From QNYZ01 sp964577615 (GTDB lineage: Bacteria; Desulfobacterota; Desulfobacteria; Desulfobacterales; QNYZ01), in contig CAZNZW010000016.1 in the NCBI GenBank assembly GCA_964577615.1, positions 1 to 53,867 on the forward strand: 53,867 nucleotides of DNA. Direction: 5' to 3'. Position 1 is the first letter of the stretch, and each line of letters opens with the position of its first letter. Positions 16,946 to 25,093 of this stretch are shown in pieces. The notes beneath the pieces are model-generated. The model was not told where the DNA came from. It saw nothing but the letters and a program-made list of their open reading frames with translations, and did no database searches. Made by a program: the position numbers and the translations under genes.

Positions 16946-18043
16946 TCATTTAAGTTGTCTGGCAATATTAAACATTCGATCCCGCGGACTCATTCGATCC
17001 ACTTTCATGAGCGCCGATGGGGAACCCGGGATAAAAAAAACAGGATCTTCGTTTGTTCGGCTGATATACCCGCATTGAAGCGGTCCGGCATTGAAAAATC
17101 CACCGACTTTCAACGCCAGGGTCACGGTATGCTCCCAGTCACGATCCGCATAAATCTGACCGATACCAATCTTTTTTCCAATTTTCTTTTGGATTGCCTG
17201 CAGAATCCGCTTGGCGGTCGGTTTTTTTTTACGGACCGGCACCTTTTTCGCCGGTCGGGCCGCCGGTGGCTGTGGCGGGGAAATACTCTCTTTCACTGCT
17301 CGCACTTCATCGTTTTTTTCAGATTCATCCGATGCAAGTTCATCTTTTAAACGCATGGCTTCCAGTAAAACAGCCTGCAGCCCCATCCCGATTCTTGCCT
17401 GAACAGTAGCTGAACAGCTGTTTTGGATTTCGATCTTAGCCTGCTCCAATGCCATGATCATAAAAATGGCATCCTCCCCGACTTTGGACCCATACCGGGC
17501 ATCCATTAATTGTCCTTCTTTGAAAAAGACCACGCCAGTGGTGCTGTTGATATCGCTACGCACCCGAATCGTGCAGGTCATTTCTTCCATTTCCGCCAAC
17601 TGCATAAACACGCCGACAGCGATGCTGTTGATCACGCCTCCATCCGATTCCTGTTTCAGCAAGGACAGCAGTTTAGTAGACAGATCACGCATACTGAACG
17701 GTTTACCGATAAACGCAACCGCGCCACTCCGACGGGCCATCCACTCCAGCTCTTCCCTTCCATACGCCGTCATAATGATCACCGGAATGTCCGGATATTC
17801 ATTGGTTATATTCAAAAGCAGTTCCAGGCCATTCATTTTCGGCATTTTCACATCCGAAACAACAACGGAAATCGACTCTTTTTTCAGTATATCAAGCGCT
17901 TTTTTGCCGTCGCCGGCCAATAGAACTGAAAATTGAGATCTAAACCGCCCCAGTCCTTCTTTTATCGACATGAGCAGATCGGTATTATTATCGACTATCA
18001 GTACCTGCTTTGTGCCGGTTTGGTTGATTTTATTCTCAGACAT
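16946..18043 (-). CDS. Response regulator with PATAN (DUF4388-like) output
   Basis: 365 aa. Residues 12-130 are a receiver domain with D64 in VVVSDVKMP, MTAYG and FIGKPF. Residues about 135-245 resemble the PATAN/DUF4388 domain (VGVFMQLAEMEEMTCTIRV, GVVFFKEGQLMDARYGSKVG), a domain often attached to GTPase and pilus regulators. A Pro/Lys/Arg-rich linker at about 255-285 leads to an unrecognised C-terminal region with KIGKKIGIGQIYADRDWEH. The ATG at 18043 is preferred over an in-frame TTG at 18052 because GGAG lies upstream. The start overlaps the preceding gene by eight bases, indicating translational coupling. Confidence 0.75.
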   Translation of the reverse strand: MSENKINQTGTKQVLIVDNNTDLLMSIKEGLGRFRSQFSVLLAGDGKKALDILKKESISVVVSDVKMPKMNGLELLLNITNEYPDIPVIIMTAYGREELEWMARRSGAVAFIGKPFSMRDLSTKLLSLLKQESDGGVINSIAVGVFMQLAEMEEMTCTIRVRSDINSTTGVVFFKEGQLMDARYGSKVGEDAIFMIMALEQAKIEIQNSCSATVQARIGMGLQAVLLEAMRLKDELASDESEKNDEVRAVKESISPPQPPAARPAKKVPVRKKKPTAKRILQAIQKKIGKKIGIGQIYADRDWEHTVTLALKVGGFFNAGPLQCGYISRTNEDPVFFIPGSPSALMKVDRMSPRDRMFNIARQLK

Positions 18044-19025
18044 CGTACCCAAGCTCCGTTAGCTCTTTCGCGTATTGTACTTTCCAGACTTCGATTTCGT
18101 CATCAAACCGGACGATCTGATGGTTTTCGGTCGCCAGTTCCCTGGCCGATTCTATAATGGCACCGGCCACCCGTTTCCAATCCGCATCGCCGTCATAGAC
18201 AACCTTGCCTCCGGTATATTGAAATTCTGCAGCAAAGGGATCAAGAAACCGGTATTTTTCCGATTTTTCAATAAATTTCTTTTTAAGAAGAATTGAAAAA
18301 TTACCCTTTTGTTTCTGATTTTCCGTCAACACGGTCTGGAGTGATTTTAACAACGTTTCCAGCATCCGCGTCGTCGCATGCGCGTTAAACATTAATGATT
18401 TTTTCTCATGCTCAGCCGTCTTTCGATGCGCGGAGATCTCCTTGACATTGAAAACACCGGATTTCTTCTGCGCAAAATACAGCAGCGCTGCCAGCTCCCG
18501 ATTTCTGGCCGGCAGCCCCGCCGGCCATTTTTCTTCGATGAAACAGGCACTGTGAATCACCTGGCCATTGCGAAAAAAAACCGCCCCTCCCAGTGTTTCG
18601 TCAAAGAATGTTTCAATATACCCGCTCAGTCCTTCTACTTTCATTTTTTTTATCAGACCGGCCAGGTCGGTAAAATCTGATTTGAGATCTTTGTAAAGAG
18701 GACGGGTATCAAAAAGGCTGGACCAGAAATAAATATCATCGGAATTGATCCGAAAAACCGTAATATCAAAACTGCTTTCCGTTGACGCCTGAATCAGCCG
18801 ATCAACCACCTCGGTACTGGTCAAGTCGCCCCCTTTTATCGACTGCAGGCCCCCACTTAAAAAATCAAAATGGTCATAATATAAAATACCCTCGTGTAAA
18901 GCGGATTTAAAATAAATACCATGAGCGCCATCAATTCCCTGGTAATACCCCACTAATTTCTCAATATTGACAAAGTCACTATTGAGCCCTTTTGTTAAGG
19001 TTTCCCATTTTGGAATGATTATCAT
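18036..19025 (-). CDS. PATAN/DUF4388-like protein of unknown function
   Basis: 329 aa. No signal peptide or membrane segment, so cytoplasmic. Residues about 125-215 fit the DUF4388/PATAN pattern: DLAGLIKKMKVEGLSGYIET, then GGAVFFRNGQVIHSACF, ending in AALLYFAQKKSGVFNV. The N-terminal 120 residues may be a degenerate second copy (GIYFKSALHEGILYYDHFD). The C-terminal third is unrecognised. Its ATG overlaps the stop of the gene before it (ATGA type) and its own end overlaps the REC-PATAN gene, so the three are translationally coupled. By analogy, it may be an adaptor that reads out GTPase or receiver state. Confidence 0.5.
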   Translation of the reverse strand: MIIIPKWETLTKGLNSDFVNIEKLVGYYQGIDGAHGIYFKSALHEGILYYDHFDFLSGGLQSIKGGDLTSTEVVDRLIQASTESSFDITVFRINSDDIYFWSSLFDTRPLYKDLKSDFTDLAGLIKKMKVEGLSGYIETFFDETLGGAVFFRNGQVIHSACFIEEKWPAGLPARNRELAALLYFAQKKSGVFNVKEISAHRKTAEHEKKSLMFNAHATTRMLETLLKSLQTVLTENQKQKGNFSILLKKKFIEKSEKYRFLDPFAAEFQYTGGKVVYDGDADWKRVAGAIIESARELATENHQIVRFDDEIEVWKVQYAKELTELGYDV

Positions 19026-19540
19026 TCTGTCTTTGCCCCTTTTAAATATCCTTTTGCATTTAAAAATTTCATCATGTCTTTTTGAAAGACGAGCCGTTTT
19101 TCCTTCTGCTTAATCTCGCCGGAAAGCGCCACAATTAATTCCGCAACCCGGTTGGCGGGAAAATGCCCCCGGGTCAGTTTTAAGTCAGCCACAGCCTCGT
19201 CTATCAAAACCGCTGCAATCGGGCCGAGAAAACGGGCCAGCGTCGCGGTAAGGGTATCAAAAAACGATTCATCCAGGATACGCGTTTTTTTCTTTATTGC
19301 TTTGATAAGCTTCAGGGAGACAAGCCTGGCCACGGGCTCATACAACATGCCCAGGGGAATCCGGGTATCGTTGCATATCCGGCTCATATTCTTTTTGCCA
19401 TCGATTGCCGTCAATATCCGTATCATCAGGCCGTTGAGATTGAACTGCGACCGGTCATTAAAACTGCTCAGATCGGATAATCTGAAAACAGAATCAGAAA
19501 ACTTCCGCAGCGCTTCTTCTGACAATCGATTACCTGGCAT
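19022..19540 (-). CDS. Small cytoplasmic protein, DUF8082-like C-terminus
   Basis: 172 aa. The middle resembles a winged-helix-like DUF4388 tail (LMIRILTAIDGKKNMSRICN, LYEPVARLVSLKLIKAI). The C-terminal half has the FLGPIAAVLIDEAVADL motif followed by a predicted helix, which resembles DUF8082, a domain attached to kinases and GTPase regulators. GGAGG stands before the ATG. It overlaps the next gene by four bases and follows the coiled-coil gene by 16 bases. The function is unknown; a regulator or adaptor in the GTPase cascade is inferred from context. Confidence 0.45.
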   Translation of the reverse strand: MPGNRLSEEALRKFSDSVFRLSDLSSFNDRSQFNLNGLMIRILTAIDGKKNMSRICNDTRIPLGMLYEPVARLVSLKLIKAIKKKTRILDESFFDTLTATLARFLGPIAAVLIDEAVADLKLTRGHFPANRVAELIVALSGEIKQKEKRLVFQKDMMKFLNAKGYLKGAKTE

Positions 19541-19556
19541 TCAAGTGTCCTCCATT

Positions 19557-20132
19557 CTATTGATTCAATGCGTTCACTACTTTCGCCAGTTCTTTACGCA
19601 GCGTTACCACTTCTTTCTTCAAAGATGCGACTTCTTTTTTGATCTTCATTATTTCATCGCTTCTATTCCCCGTCCGGCGAGTCGTACTGGATGGGCCTTT
19701 TGATCCTGTGACCTTCTTTTTCAATTCGAGAAACTTATGAATTTCATCGAGAACCAGCTTTTCTCTTTTCTCTTCCGACATCCCCTCTACATCAATGACC
19801 TTCTCCATGCTCTCGTAGACAGACCCGAGCAATCCAACCGCATCTTTATCAGCGGTTGCCTTGTGGGCCTTGATATATTTGGCCAGAGAGGAAAGCATCT
19901 TGAAATACGCAACCATGACAATATCGCCTTCGGTGCTGCGCATTAATTTTTCCGATTCTTCGATCAACTTAGTAGTTGTCTGATCATTTATTTCCCAATC
20001 CATGGCAAGGAAGACAGCTTTCAGGTCCTGCAGGGACGAAAACTGAATCCCACCGGTGCGCTGTTGCGCTGTCGCCGATTGTTCATTCTGTTTATCCGCC
20101 CCGGTGGAATTATCCCTATCGGAATTTTTCAT
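19557..20132 (-). CDS. Unknown protein with C-terminal coiled coil
   Basis: 191 aa. The first 30 residues are polar and disordered-looking. The middle, from FSSLQDLKAVFLAMDWEIND to about residue 140, is helical and acidic. The last 40 residues (MKIKKEVASLKKEVVTLRKE and beyond) are a leucine-heptad coiled coil, suggesting oligomerisation or partner docking. No catalytic motif or membrane segment. I do not recognise the family. It lies 17 bases downstream of the MglA-like gene and shares its operon. A GTPase effector is one possibility. Confidence 0.5.
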   Translation of the reverse strand: MKNSDRDNSTGADKQNEQSATAQQRTGGIQFSSLQDLKAVFLAMDWEINDQTTTKLIEESEKLMRSTEGDIVMVAYFKMLSSLAKYIKAHKATADKDAVGLLGSVYESMEKVIDVEGMSEEKREKLVLDEIHKFLELKKKVTGSKGPSSTTRRTGNRSDEIMKIKKEVASLKKEVVTLRKELAKVVNALNQ

Positions 20133-20149
20133 TTGAATCGGTCCTCCCG

Positions 20150-20755
20150 TTACATAAGTGTTCTTTGAAGAGAAATCATCGTCATTTGAATAGCTTTTTT
20201 CAGCGTCATGACAACATTATGGCCAATCATTGCACTGGCGCCAAAACTCGGCGCTTTTAAGGTTGAGTTCAGGTCGTTCTCCATTTCCTCAATCGACAGC
20301 AGAGGCACGCCCTTTTTTCCCAGGTCCCTTTTATTGTATTGCAGAACGATGGGAATCTTGAACAGATCCTTCTGGTAGGCCACCAGGTTCTCCTGCAGGT
20401 TTTTTAAAGAAGAAATGTTTTTTTCTTTTCTCACCGCCATGGAATCCGCCACAAAAACAATACCGTCCACGCCTCGCAGCACGAGTCGCCGGGTGGCGTT
20501 ATACTTCACCTGTCCGGGGACGGTATATAGCTGCGTCCGAATATTATACCCCTTGATCGTGCCAATATTTAAGGGAAGAAAATCAAAGAACAATGTCCGG
20601 TCGCCATGGGTTTTAATGGTCACCATTTCATTGGGCATCTGGTCCCGGATCCGGTTGTATATAAATTCCAGATTGGTGGTTTTGCCGCCCCGCCCCGGAC
20701 CATAATAAACAATTTTGGCCTGTACTTCTTTTTTCTTTAGATTGACAAATGCCAC
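20150..20755 (-). CDS. mglA: MglA-type Ras-like small GTPase
   Basis: 201 aa. All MglA hallmarks are present: KIVYYGPGRGGKTTNLEFIY (P-loop; Myxococcus MglA has GPGLCGKT), DRTLFFDFLPLNIG (switch I/PM3 with the TLFFDFLPL signature), LYTVPGQVKYNATRR (switch II), GVDGIVFVADS, and QYNKRDL for guanine specificity. In myxobacteria and Thermus, MglA sets cell polarity and controls gliding or pili. The start is GTG at 20755 with GAGGAG upstream. Compared with Myxococcus MglA there is a small insertion after QYNKRDL and a slightly longer tail. The roadblock partner gene lies directly upstream. The protein should be membrane-peripheral in its GTP state. Confidence 0.9.
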   Translation of the reverse strand: MAFVNLKKKEVQAKIVYYGPGRGGKTTNLEFIYNRIRDQMPNEMVTIKTHGDRTLFFDFLPLNIGTIKGYNIRTQLYTVPGQVKYNATRRLVLRGVDGIVFVADSMAVRKEKNISSLKNLQENLVAYQKDLFKIPIVLQYNKRDLGKKGVPLLSIEEMENDLNSTLKAPSFGASAMIGHNVVMTLKKAIQMTMISLQRTLM

Positions 20756-20805
20756 AGTTCACTCCTCAAATGGATAGCTTACAGCTAAGGGATCTACAGG
20801 TTTTA

Positions 20806-21207
20806 TCAAATGGCCTCAGAAGGTAACAGTTTCTCAATTTTAGTGGCGACCTCGGCCACCTTTAGCCTCAAAAACCCCAATGAAACCTCCTTGCCGAAGA
20901 TGGTTACCAGCAGGTAATCTGATAGAATCTTGCTGAAATGGATATTTGCCGTTTCCCCCTTGTGAAAAAGGAGAGAAAATTCATCTTCACCGACGATATT
21001 GGCCATGGCATTCATGGCGCCATAGTTTCCCGCCGCCAGCGCTGCAAGGGAATAAATATCATGGTCACTGTTGCCACTGTTCTGATCAACCACGATATTT
21101 CCCGCCATATCAATGAGAATTACACTGTGCACCCCCAGATCGATCAAGCTTTTTGTTAATATCTGCTCGATTTCCTCAATCTGTTTCTGTTCTAGAATGT
21201 AGGTCAC
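20806..21207 (-). CDS. mglB: MglB-type roadblock GTPase-activating partner
   Basis: 133 aa. Roadblock/LC7 fold close to MglB: HSVILIDMAGNIVVDQNSGN, then YSLAALAAGNYGAMNAMANI, GEDEFSLLFHKGE, and the FGKEVSLGFLRLKV strand-helix. Myxococcus MglB has matching GENEF, FHEG and SLGLVRLR segments. MglB dimers stimulate MglA GTP hydrolysis and mark the lagging pole. It starts at GTG 21207 with GGAGG seven bases upstream. It is located 50 bases before the GTPase gene, as expected for a functional pair. Confidence 0.85.
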   Translation of the reverse strand: MTYILEQKQIEEIEQILTKSLIDLGVHSVILIDMAGNIVVDQNSGNSDHDIYSLAALAAGNYGAMNAMANIVGEDEFSLLFHKGETANIHFSKILSDYLLVTIFGKEVSLGFLRLKVAEVATKIEKLLPSEAI

Positions 21208-21325
21208 TTCAATTCCTCCCCTTTTCCTTGAGTCAAAAATCGCTGTCAGAATATTTTTTTCATACCAGGTATATATCCATCATTATCGTCCCCGTTTGGG
21301 GGAGTGCTGCCATTATCAAAAAGAA

Positions 21326-22039
21326 TTATTCTGTCTGTTCCTGCACCGGCACCTGTTTCAATCGGATAAAAACGTTTGACCCGATTCCCGCACTGCTGTC
21401 CATCGTAATGCTTCCCCCCATGGAAATCAAAAGTTTGCGAACCATGGGAAGCCCCATTCCCGAGACATCCTTGTCTTTTGAATAAAACGGGATAAATACT
21501 TTCTTCAGCTCGTCCGGCCCGATGCCGCAGCCATTGTCCCGGATGACAATCTGCATATTATCATCCAGCAGGGCGATGATATCAATTTGAGGGTTATCCG
21601 TGTCGACCAGGGCATCAACGGCATTGTCAAGCACCGCATTAAATACAAGGCGAAGGACTTTTGAATCTCCCAGCACCTGACAGGTGGCTTCCGGATCCTT
21701 GACCCGCAGGCGAATATTCTTCTGCGCCAGCTCTTCTTTTTTTTCCTGAACCCAGCCTTCCCAGAAGGCATTAAACTGAATCGGCTGGACACGATTGACA
21801 ATCGACCGGCTGTAATTCCGCATCGATTCAAGCAGGTGCTGCTGCATATCGACCTGGCCCACCGCACGCGTTAAAAATTCTATCCGTTTTTCTTCACTGA
21901 AATCACCATAATTATCAACTAACACTTCAAGGGTAATTTTAAGTGTGCTGACTGAGTTACCCAGCAGATGGCGGATATTTGACAGCGCCCGATCGAGAAG
22001 TTCCCCCGACGTTAAATCCGTATCAATATTCTGTGACAT
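21326..22039 (-). CDS. Soluble histidine kinase without sensor domain
   Basis: 237 aa. Directly at the N-terminus is a dimerisation/phosphotransfer helix with H24 (IRHLLGNSVSTLKITLEVL). It is followed by the HATPase domain: VLDNAVDAL (N box), IRDNGCGIG (G1), FIPFYSKDKDVSGMGLPMVRKL (F/G2 region, FIPFYSKDK and SGMGLPM) and SSAGIGSNVFIRL. There is no transmembrane or PAS domain, so input must come through a partner. The ATG at 22039 is chosen over 22111, which would add 24 low-complexity residues. It heads the cluster, 118 bases before mglB. Likely phosphorylates the two receiver proteins of the cluster. Confidence 0.8.
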   Translation of the reverse strand: MSQNIDTDLTSGELLDRALSNIRHLLGNSVSTLKITLEVLVDNYGDFSEEKRIEFLTRAVGQVDMQQHLLESMRNYSRSIVNRVQPIQFNAFWEGWVQEKKEELAQKNIRLRVKDPEATCQVLGDSKVLRLVFNAVLDNAVDALVDTDNPQIDIIALLDDNMQIVIRDNGCGIGPDELKKVFIPFYSKDKDVSGMGLPMVRKLLISMGGSITMDSSAGIGSNVFIRLKQVPVQEQTE

Positions 22040-22291
22040 CCGTTTTCCCAATCCCTGAAAGTCATTAATTTTATTTTTCACAGACAAAATACATTGCAAA
22101 TAATATACCAATTAATGCAAATAATTTATTACCGTATTTTTCCGTATAGTTACATTATTTACAGGCGCTCACAGCCACGCCTCTGCTGGCTCTTGAATCG
22201 CACGATATCAGCGAATATTTGTAATCAGAATAGATGGTGTTTTGTTATTACGTATTTCCACGTCACTCCATACGCCCATCCGGCCGGGTAT

Positions 22292-22338
22292 TATTCAATC
22301 TGAATGGATAGTATTCAATATCCTTTGATCGGTGTCAA
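22292..22338 (-). promoter_or_regulatory. Candidate promoter and operator for the GTPase cluster
   Basis: On the minus strand TTGACA (22333-22338) is followed 17 bases on by AATACT (22310-22315; 4/6 match), directed toward the histidine kinase gene. TATTCAAT occurs twice on the plus strand, at 22292-22299 and 22312-22319, exactly 20 bases apart. The first copy is part of an inverted repeat ATTCA-ATC-TGAAT (22294-22306). A regulator binding on one helical face is plausible but untested. Confidence 0.3.
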
Positions 22339-22340
22339 GG

Positions 22341-22472
22341 ATGAATAAACTCAGTAGGTTAAAAATTGTTCGGCACAACTGGTCAGAAGTAGAAGATATA
22401 TGGCGTTCGACACCTGTGCGCGTTATTACCGAGATGCTTTTTCACACGCTCGATTTCCAGCGGGATTCATAA
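22341..22472 (+). other. Possible frameshifted N-terminus of the GGDEF protein
   Basis: An open frame of 43 codons starts ATG at 22341 and stops at TAA 22470-22472, overlapping the first 24 codons of the GGDEF frame. It reads like a real protein (VRHNWSEVEDIWRSTPV, ITEMLFHTLDFQRDS). One extra G in the GGG run at 22462-22464 would join it to the GGDEF frame as DFQRGFINVLDG. Either it is a small overlapping gene or a one-base deletion or error separates it from the GGDEF protein. Confidence 0.4.
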
Positions 22473-23722
22473 ATGTCCTGGATGGACATCTAAATTCTTG
22501 CGTATTTGCATCTCTATTGATATTGGAACGGGAACTGGTTGGCAGGATCATTTCAAATGATTATAATTTAACCGGATATCATCAGGGAAACTACCTCATG
22601 AACGGATCTCTCTCCGGCCAAGTTGACCATCCTCACGACTATTACGGCCAGATATTGGGCGGTATGTACAGCCGCAACTTGCAAAACCGGGTGACAAAAA
22701 GTATTTCTGTTTTCCGACACTTCGACAGCATGGGAACTCCGGTGATCCCCTATATCGCCGCCTGGCGCGGAAACCAAAAGAAAATCTGGTACGAATTTGT
22801 CGGCCGCCGTCTGCCCCGGATGATGGATTGTTCTCCTGCCGAGTGTGCCCGTTTGTTCCGAAACAGTATCCGCGAGCAGCGAATTTATTCGCACCAGTCC
22901 CCCGACCGGCAGATTACAGAAAACATTCTTGGCCCGGAAGACCTGGCCGACACAAGAACCGATTACCGGCGCGAGATCAAACGCAGGGGCATTACCGAAG
23001 CCGTTTATAAATGTTTGCTGAATACCGGAGAGATCGTCTGGCTGAAAGATCAGGCCGTCATCGAAACATATCGCGAAGATGATATTTCACTCTCGCTGGG
23101 AAACCTGACGATTGTTTCCAAGGAGCTGGAGGCCGATGAAGCCCGTAAACAGATGGCGGCCATCCTCTGTAAAAACGAAGAACGCCTGCGCCACCAGGCC
23201 ACCCATGACGATTTGACCCACCTTTACAACACCCGCTATCTGTACCAGGATCTCGACCGATTGACCGGCATCAGCCGCCAGAAAGGTAACGTTTTTTCTT
23301 TAATATTCATGGACATCGATGATTTCAAGAAAGTCGTTGACGCCCACGGCCACCTCAACGCCAGCCAGGCCATCCGGGAAATCGGCGCCTCTATTCAGGC
23401 ATCGATTAAAACACCTGCCTATGGCGTGGCCTATGGCGGAGATGAGTTTATCATGGTTCTGCCGGGGGTAGACAAAGCCGGGGCCATGGACCGGGCGGAA
23501 CATATCCGCTCGCTTATGCGACAGACCGTCTATCTTACCAGCCGGGGACTGGCGGTCAGATTGCAGGCCAGCTTCGGTGTCGCCACCTTCCCCCATGACG
23601 CCGACAACCCGACCGCATTAATCGGGCTGGCCGATCAGGCCATGTTCGGGGTTAAAACCAGCGGCAAAAATGCCATCCGGGATATCCGGGATATCATCGC
23701 CATTCACTCCCGGACAGACTGA
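22400..23722 (+). CDS. Diguanylate cyclase with PAC-like segment
   Basis: 440 aa as annotated. The C-terminal domain (about residues 260-430) is a GGDEF cyclase: HDDLTHLYNTRYLYQDL, SLIFMDIDDFKKVVDAHGH, the signature YGGDEFIMVL near 346-352, and SFGVATFPHDAD. It makes c-di-GMP from two GTP; there is no clear RxxD inhibitory site before GGDEF. Ahead of it, VYKCLLNTGEIVWLKDQAVI resembles the end of a PAS/PAC fold. The N-terminal 180 residues are unrecognised and have no membrane segment. The true start is uncertain (see the overlapping frame at 22341). It is divergent from the GTPase cluster and may supply its second messenger. Confidence 0.8.
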   Translation: MAFDTCARYYRDAFSHARFPAGFINVLDGHLNSCVFASLLILERELVGRIISNDYNLTGYHQGNYLMNGSLSGQVDHPHDYYGQILGGMYSRNLQNRVTKSISVFRHFDSMGTPVIPYIAAWRGNQKKIWYEFVGRRLPRMMDCSPAECARLFRNSIREQRIYSHQSPDRQITENILGPEDLADTRTDYRREIKRRGITEAVYKCLLNTGEIVWLKDQAVIETYREDDISLSLGNLTIVSKELEADEARKQMAAILCKNEERLRHQATHDDLTHLYNTRYLYQDLDRLTGISRQKGNVFSLIFMDIDDFKKVVDAHGHLNASQAIREIGASIQASIKTPAYGVAYGGDEFIMVLPGVDKAGAMDRAEHIRSLMRQTVYLTSRGLAVRLQASFGVATFPHDADNPTALIGLADQAMFGVKTSGKNAIRDIRDIIAIHSRTD

Positions 23723-23730
23723 CGCGGAAA

Positions 23731-25041
23731 TCACAACTGCCAGTAATCGATCCCCAGGGACTCGGCCTCCCGACAATCGAAAACCCCTTTGACGTCGATT
23801 ACCAGAGGCATGCCGTTATGGCAGAGACGACCGATCTCTTTCAGGCCCATCTTGAGATACATGTCATGGGACACGGCCAGGATGATCGCGTCCATATGGT
23901 GAACATTTTTAAAATCGACCAGCTTCAGCCGATACCGGTTTTCGGCCTCATCGCCATCGGCCAGCGGGTCGTGCACCATCACCTGAATACCATAATCCGC
24001 CAGTTCATGGATGATGTCCACCACTCGCGTATTTCTCAAATCCGGTACATTTTCTTTGAAGGTTAAACCGAGAACAGCGACCCTCGCATCGCGCACCTGT
24101 TTTCCCTGGGCAATCAGTTTCTTCACCGTACACTCGGCGATGTACTTCCCCATCTGATCGTTGATTCTCCGGCCCGAAAGAATCATTTCGGGATGGTAGC
24201 CGATGGATTCGGCCTTGAACGTCAGATAATACGGATCCACGCCAATACAGTGCCCGCCGACCAGTCCCGGCGTAAACTTTAAAAAATTCCATTTGGTGCC
24301 GGCGGCTTCAAGGACTTCGTGGGTATTGATCCCGATCCGATTAAAAATCATTGCCAGTTCATTCATCAGCGCAATGTTCAGATCCCGCTGGGTGTTTTCG
24401 ATCACCTTGGCCGCTTCGGCCACCTTGATGTTGCTGGCCTGATGAATCCCCGCCTTGACGACTTTGCCATACACCCCGGCCAGCAGTTTTGTCGTGTCCG
24501 GATCCGAGCCGGATACAATTTTGGTGATTTTCTCCAGCGTATGCACCCGGTCGCCGGGGTTAATCCGTTCCGGGGAATAACCCACGGCAAAATCCCTGCC
24601 AAAGGATAATCCCGAAGCCGCCTCAAGAATCGGAACGCAGACCTCTTCAGTGGCGCCGGGGAACACCGTTGACTCAAACACAACGCAAGTGCCCTGACCC
24701 ATCTCTTTACCGACCAGCTCGCTGGCCGCACGCAGCGGCGAAAGATCGGGATTGCGCTGGGCATCTATCGGCGTGGGAACAGCCACAATAATCAGCCGGC
24801 AGGTTGAAAGCTTTCCCGGATCGGCGGTGAAAGCAACCGATGCGCGGCGCAGATTATCAGCGGAGACTTCAAGCGTGCGGTCCATACCGGCCTTTAATTC
24901 CTCAATTCGCTGGACGTTCAGGTCAAACCCAACCACTTGAAAATATTCAGACAGATGAACCGCCAGAGGTAGCCCCACATATCCGAGACCCACAACGCCA
25001 ATCGATTCTTTCCGGGCCGCCAATGTTTCCAGTGTCAACAT
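23731..25041 (-). CDS. Nucleotide-sugar dehydrogenase (UDP-HexNAc type, TviB/WbpO-like)
   Basis: 436 aa. NAD-dependent oxidation of a UDP-sugar C6 alcohol to a uronate, for surface polysaccharide. The Rossmann motif GVVGLGYVGLPLAVHLSE is at the N-terminus, followed by VAVPTPIDAQRNPDLSPL, VFESTVFPGATEE, YSPERINPGD, and the active-site cysteine block GGHCIGVDPYYLT. The C-terminal domain begins near GLTFKENVPDLRNTRV. The ENVPDLRNT sequence and lack of a UGD-type signature suggest a GlcNAc/GalNAc or ManNAc substrate rather than glucose. Start at 25041 has AAGGAG. No glycosyltransferases adjoin it. Just upstream of its start is the assembly gap. Confidence 0.85.
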   Translation of the reverse strand: MLTLETLAARKESIGVVGLGYVGLPLAVHLSEYFQVVGFDLNVQRIEELKAGMDRTLEVSADNLRRASVAFTADPGKLSTCRLIIVAVPTPIDAQRNPDLSPLRAASELVGKEMGQGTCVVFESTVFPGATEEVCVPILEAASGLSFGRDFAVGYSPERINPGDRVHTLEKITKIVSGSDPDTTKLLAGVYGKVVKAGIHQASNIKVAEAAKVIENTQRDLNIALMNELAMIFNRIGINTHEVLEAAGTKWNFLKFTPGLVGGHCIGVDPYYLTFKAESIGYHPEMILSGRRINDQMGKYIAECTVKKLIAQGKQVRDARVAVLGLTFKENVPDLRNTRVVDIIHELADYGIQVMVHDPLADGDEAENRYRLKLVDFKNVHHMDAIILAVSHDMYLKMGLKEIGRLCHNGMPLVIDVKGVFDCREAESLGIDYWQL

Positions 25042-25093
25042 TATGTCTCCTTGCTGGTAAAATGCACCGTTATTTTTTTCGAAAATCGGTTTT

